DNA of 64,000 bases from JABDII01 sp963815325. Lineage in GTDB: Bacteria; Gemmatimonadota; Gemmatimonadetes; Gemmatimonadales; GWC2-71-9. Both the position numbers and the translations under genes were made by a program. The notes beneath the pieces are model-generated. The model was given only the letters and a program-made list of their open reading frames with translations. It was not told the origin of the DNA and did no database searches. Positions 61,729-64,000 of the stretch are shown here, piece after piece; within the stretch, counting starts at the first letter, position 1, and each line of letters starts with the position of its first letter. The stretch covers positions 1 to 64,000 of the forward strand of contig CAWFGG010000006.1 in the NCBI GenBank assembly GCA_963815325.1. The letters run 5' to 3'.

Positions 61729-62382
61729 ATGCGTATCCTTTCCCGCAGTCTTTTGGCGCTCGCGCTCGGGGCGCTCCTGGGAACGGCGTCTTTGGCGGGC
61801 CAGGATGGGAGCTCCGGAACCTTTCAGTGGTTCGTTGGGGCTCATGGGGGCGTGACGGTCTACGAGACGGACGCCCAAACCCAAGGTGGCATCCCGATGG
61901 CCGGCGGGCACATGCTCATCACCGCCAAGCGTACCGGTCTGCTCCTCTCGGTCGAGGAGGGGTTTGGATCGGACGAACGCGCGGCCTACGCCGACGCCAC
62001 CGCCCCGGCGGGCGTGCAACAGGTCGGTTTCAACGACATCCGGAAATACAGCGCGGTGATCATCGGCTATCCGTTCCGCTCGACGGTGACCCCGTTCTTC
62101 GGCGTCGGGTTCGGGTTCATGCACTTGCATAACCCCTTCCCCATCGGAGCGGCCGACCCCGATCTGGCCAAGGCCATTGCCGAGGATTCCGGCAGTTTCG
62201 GGTTCGGGACGTTCGTCGGGGGGCTTCAGTTCCGCGTCGGCGGGGTGGCGGCCTTTGGCATGTACCAGATCACCACCCGTCCGGGCGAGGAAAAGCTGAT
62301 CAAGGGCCCGACGCACACCTTCTCGGGCGGACTGCGGTTTAGCCTGGGTGGGTCACGAGAGGGGACACGGGGCGGCCACTAG
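61729..62382 (+). CDS. Outer-membrane beta-barrel protein
   Basis: 217 residues. The signal peptide is SLLALALGALLGTASLAGQD. The mature part has alternating amphipathic strands rich in Gly and aromatics: FQWFVGAHGGVTVYETDAQT, YSAVIIGYPFRSTVTPFFGV, GFGFMHLHNPFPI and a final TFSGGLRFSLGG. This is the layout of an 8-10-strand barrel. ATG 61729 has CGGAGG seven bases upstream. Its last 44 bases overlap the end of the glycosylase gene on the other strand. Confidence 0.8.
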   Translation: MRILSRSLLALALGALLGTASLAGQDGSSGTFQWFVGAHGGVTVYETDAQTQGGIPMAGGHMLITAKRTGLLLSVEEGFGSDERAAYADATAPAGVQQVGFNDIRKYSAVIIGYPFRSTVTPFFGVGFGFMHLHNPFPIGAADPDLAKAIAEDSGSFGFGTFVGGLQFRVGGVAAFGMYQITTRPGEEKLIKGPTHTFSGGLRFSLGGSREGTRGGH

Positions 62383-62968
62383 CCCGTCGCGATAGCCAAC
62401 GCGACCCTTCGAGCGCAAATCGAAGGGGCCAGTCAGCCGCTTTGGTGATCCCGATGCGCGGCGTCACCGCAATGCGCGCCGGTTCTCTGGTCGAGTCCAA
62501 CTCGACCGTGACCGGCGCGCTTGCCATTGGTTTCCCGTCGAGCGCGCGCGTTATCCCCAGAGCCTGAGTGAGCTTTCCCGGTCCGGAACAGAAGGCGGTG
62601 TCGACCTGCGTCCCGCGGCGGCGGCGCATAGCCCGAAGCCCGCGAAGCGGTTCCAGCGCTCGAATGAGCACGGCGGACCCGTCACCCTCGGTGTCCGAGC
62701 ACACCAGGTTGGCACACCAGTGGATGCCGTAGGAGCGGTACACGTACCACGTGCCTGGCGCGGCATAGAGGGACTCATTGCCCGCATGCCGGCGAAACCG
62801 GTAGCCGTGCGAGGCTGGATCACGGTGGCCGAGGTATGCTTCCGTCTCGACGATCCGGCCGACCGTGGTCGTGCCCGCCACCGTCGACGTGATGAGCGTG
62901 CCGATGAGATCGGCGGCCACGAGGTTGGCCGGCCGCAGGAAGAAGTCCGGGTCGAGCCGGGTACTCAC
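62339..62968 (-). CDS. 3-methyladenine DNA glycosylase (AAG/MPG family)
   Basis: 209 residues, full length. FFLRPANLVAADLIGTLI and GRIVETEAYLGHRDPASHGY carry the catalytic Glu; YAAPGTWYVYRSYGIHWCAN and AVLIRALEPLRGL form the base pocket; FCSGPGKLTQALGI is the family signature. It removes alkylated purines from DNA. GTG 62968 overlaps the stop of the LOTUS gene by GTGA. Confidence 0.93.
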   Translation of the reverse strand: MSTRLDPDFFLRPANLVAADLIGTLITSTVAGTTTVGRIVETEAYLGHRDPASHGYRFRRHAGNESLYAAPGTWYVYRSYGIHWCANLVCSDTEGDGSAVLIRALEPLRGLRAMRRRRGTQVDTAFCSGPGKLTQALGITRALDGKPMASAPVTVELDSTREPARIAVTPRIGITKAADWPLRFALEGSRWLSRRASGRPVSPLVTHPG

Positions 62969-64000
62969 GCGGAAGGGTCTGGCGCGGCCGGTGGCTTTTC
63001 CGTTTGTTTCGAAGCCTTCGCAGCCGCTCCGGATTTCGCTCGCTTGCGCGTCGTCGTCTTCGTGGCCCCGCTGGCGGTCTTCTTTCGGGGCGACCGTTTC
63101 CGCTTCTTGGCTGCCTTCGGGGACTTTGTCCCGGCCGCGGTTTCCTTCGACTTGGTCTTGGCCGAACCGGAGTCATCGGCCGTCACGACCCCGACCATTG
63201 CGACCTCTTCCTTCCGTGCCGTCGTGCGGGACCCACGGCGGAATCTGAGCCCCGCCCGTCTGCCGTTGACCTTCTCCCGTTCCTCAGCCTCTGGCTGGAC
63301 GGGCGGCTCAGTGCCGGGCGCCTTCGTGCTTGCCTTCTGGGTGGCTCGCGCCGCAGGTGCCGTTCCGCGGACCACGTCGCCGAGCCGGTTCACTTCGTAG
63401 GTCCCGTCCTCGAGCTTGAGCACTTCCGCGACGTGCGCATCATGCGCCTGGCGGAGCAGCCGCTGAAATCGACCTTCCTCGAGCAACTGATCTTCTCGAC
63501 CATGGAGCGTCGCCATCCGGAGACGGAGGGCGGCAGCTGGAGCGGGGAGGTCCATTTCATCGAGCGCGTGGCGCAGGAGGTCGAATGCCTTGGCCAGGCT
63601 GAGCCGATGTCCCGAGGGCGGCGGAGTGGTTGGTGCGCCGGCGCCCTTCGCCGGCGCTGCCGCGGTTTTCTTCTTCGCCGACTTGCCGCCCCGACCACGG
63701 CCCCCACGCCGGCTGCGCCGGGCACCGTCCTCGGTTCCTGGCGCAGTAGCGGCCCTGACCGTCGGGAGCGCCTCCATGGGACCGACCTCGAACTGGCCGT
63801 TATCCAGTTTGGTCAGTCGGAGGGCGCCCTTGTTGCCGGCCTCGATCACGAACTTACTGAAGCGATTGAAACCGAAGTTCCGCTCGTCGAAGTTGGGGTC
63901 GATTTGCTGCATGACCTGTTTGAGCCGGTCCGAACGCATCACGTCGCCGTGCTCGGTCATTCTCGCGATGGCTTCCCGCACCACTTCCCAGGGGTCGCGT
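62965..64000 (-). CDS. LOTUS/OST-HTH protein with histone-H1-like tail (N-terminus beyond the window)
   Basis: The frame is open to base 64000, so the beginning is missing. The first visible part, RDPWEVVREAIARMTEHGDV through NFGFNRFSKFVIEAGNKGAL, is a LOTUS/OST-HTH domain, which in bacteria usually follows a NYN nuclease domain. After a Gly/Arg-rich linker there is a second similar winged unit (LSLAKAFDLLRHALDEMDLP ... EVLKLEDGTYEVNRLG). The last 90 residues are Lys/Ala/Thr-rich (KSPKAAKKRKRSPRKKTASG), like a histone H1 tail. It probably binds RNA. The NYN domain itself cannot be seen. A start at 63984 is only the first in-window candidate. Confidence 0.82.
   Translation of the reverse strand, partial: RDPWEVVREAIARMTEHGDVMRSDRLKQVMQQIDPNFDERNFGFNRFSKFVIEAGNKGALRLTKLDNGQFEVGPMEALPTVRAATAPGTEDGARRSRRGGRGRGGKSAKKKTAAAPAKGAGAPTTPPPSGHRLSLAKAFDLLRHALDEMDLPAPAAALRLRMATLHGREDQLLEEGRFQRLLRQAHDAHVAEVLKLEDGTYEVNRLGDVVRGTAPAARATQKASTKAPGTEPPVQPEAEEREKVNGRRAGLRFRRGSRTTARKEEVAMVGVVTADDSGSAKTKSKETAAGTKSPKAAKKRKRSPRKKTASGATKTTTRKRAKSGAAAKASKQTEKPPAAPDPSA

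Noticed and set aside
1..64000. tRNA, rRNA, integrase or transposase genes
   Set aside because: I looked for cloverleaf T-loop sequences and for the catalytic motifs of transposases and integrases and recognised none.

Overview
The window is 64 kb of high-GC bacterial chromosome carrying about 65 protein-coding genes. I recognised no rRNA, tRNA, CRISPR array, insertion sequence or prophage. The cell is Gram-negative in type: it has a TonB-dependent receptor, a heptosyltransferase-like GT9 enzyme, an outer-membrane beta-barrel protein and many lipoprotein signals. The gene mix resembles Gemmatimonadota: Spondin_N and Ig-like lipoproteins, DUF2339 and DUF1761 proteins, M28 peptidases, and a MoxR/DUF58/DUF4129/RDD-SpoIIM cluster. 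No marker gene proves this, so the phylum is an inference.

Layout. At 0-6 kb, all on the minus strand, are a partial methyltransferase and large polytopic membrane proteins flanking a membrane-anchored sulfatase-fold protein broken by two frameshifts; this looks like a surface-glycan region. At 6-13 kb are small accessory genes (DUF3788, a duplicated secreted protein, a ferritin-like protein, a tandem cupredoxin-like protein, an ArsR-SRPBCC-membrane operon with a clear operator) and an OmpR-type two-component system. At 13-24 kb are a Spondin_N lipoprotein, a secreted amidase, a DUF2339 protein, a phospholipase D-like protein, a PAS-GGDEF protein with a degenerate motif, DUF1761, GT9 and an M28 peptidase. 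At 24-32 kb are a GAF sensor kinase with a NarL-type regulator, a TonB receptor and an FprA-type ferredoxin reductase. At 32-37 kb is an apparent operon of a HerA-like ATPase, a RibD-C-like reductase and a VanZ-like protein, with MsrB convergent to it.

At 39-47 kb is a tightly overlapping minus-strand operon (GDPD-type membrane protein, DUF4129, DUF4350, MoxR, DUF58, threonine aldolase) divergent from an RDD-SpoIIM fusion. At 47-54 kb is rho-ruvX-mltG, then thiE and a hydrolase on the other strand, then a cation diffusion facilitator and an unknown partner. At 54-55 kb are two very small genes: a 56-residue unknown and a 36-residue Lys/Arg/Ala protein like the tail of histone H1. At 55-61 kb are a Cys-type formate dehydrogenase, an SDR protein without the usual catalytic Tyr-Lys, and tdh-kbl. 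At 62-64 kb are an outer-membrane protein, a 3-methyladenine glycosylase and the C-terminal part of a LOTUS/OST-HTH protein with a histone-H1-like tail.

Themes. Threonine breakdown to glycine appears twice (tdh-kbl and threonine aldolase). At least six genes are interrupted by frameshifts, mostly between 2.5 and 26.5 kb, yet conserved motifs continue in the next frame. This points more to uncorrected single-base indels in the assembly than to gene decay. The unusual features most worth following up are the two histone-H1-like basic sequences, the large insertion in the formate dehydrogenase, the 116-bp copy of part of the amidase gene, and the ArsR operator.
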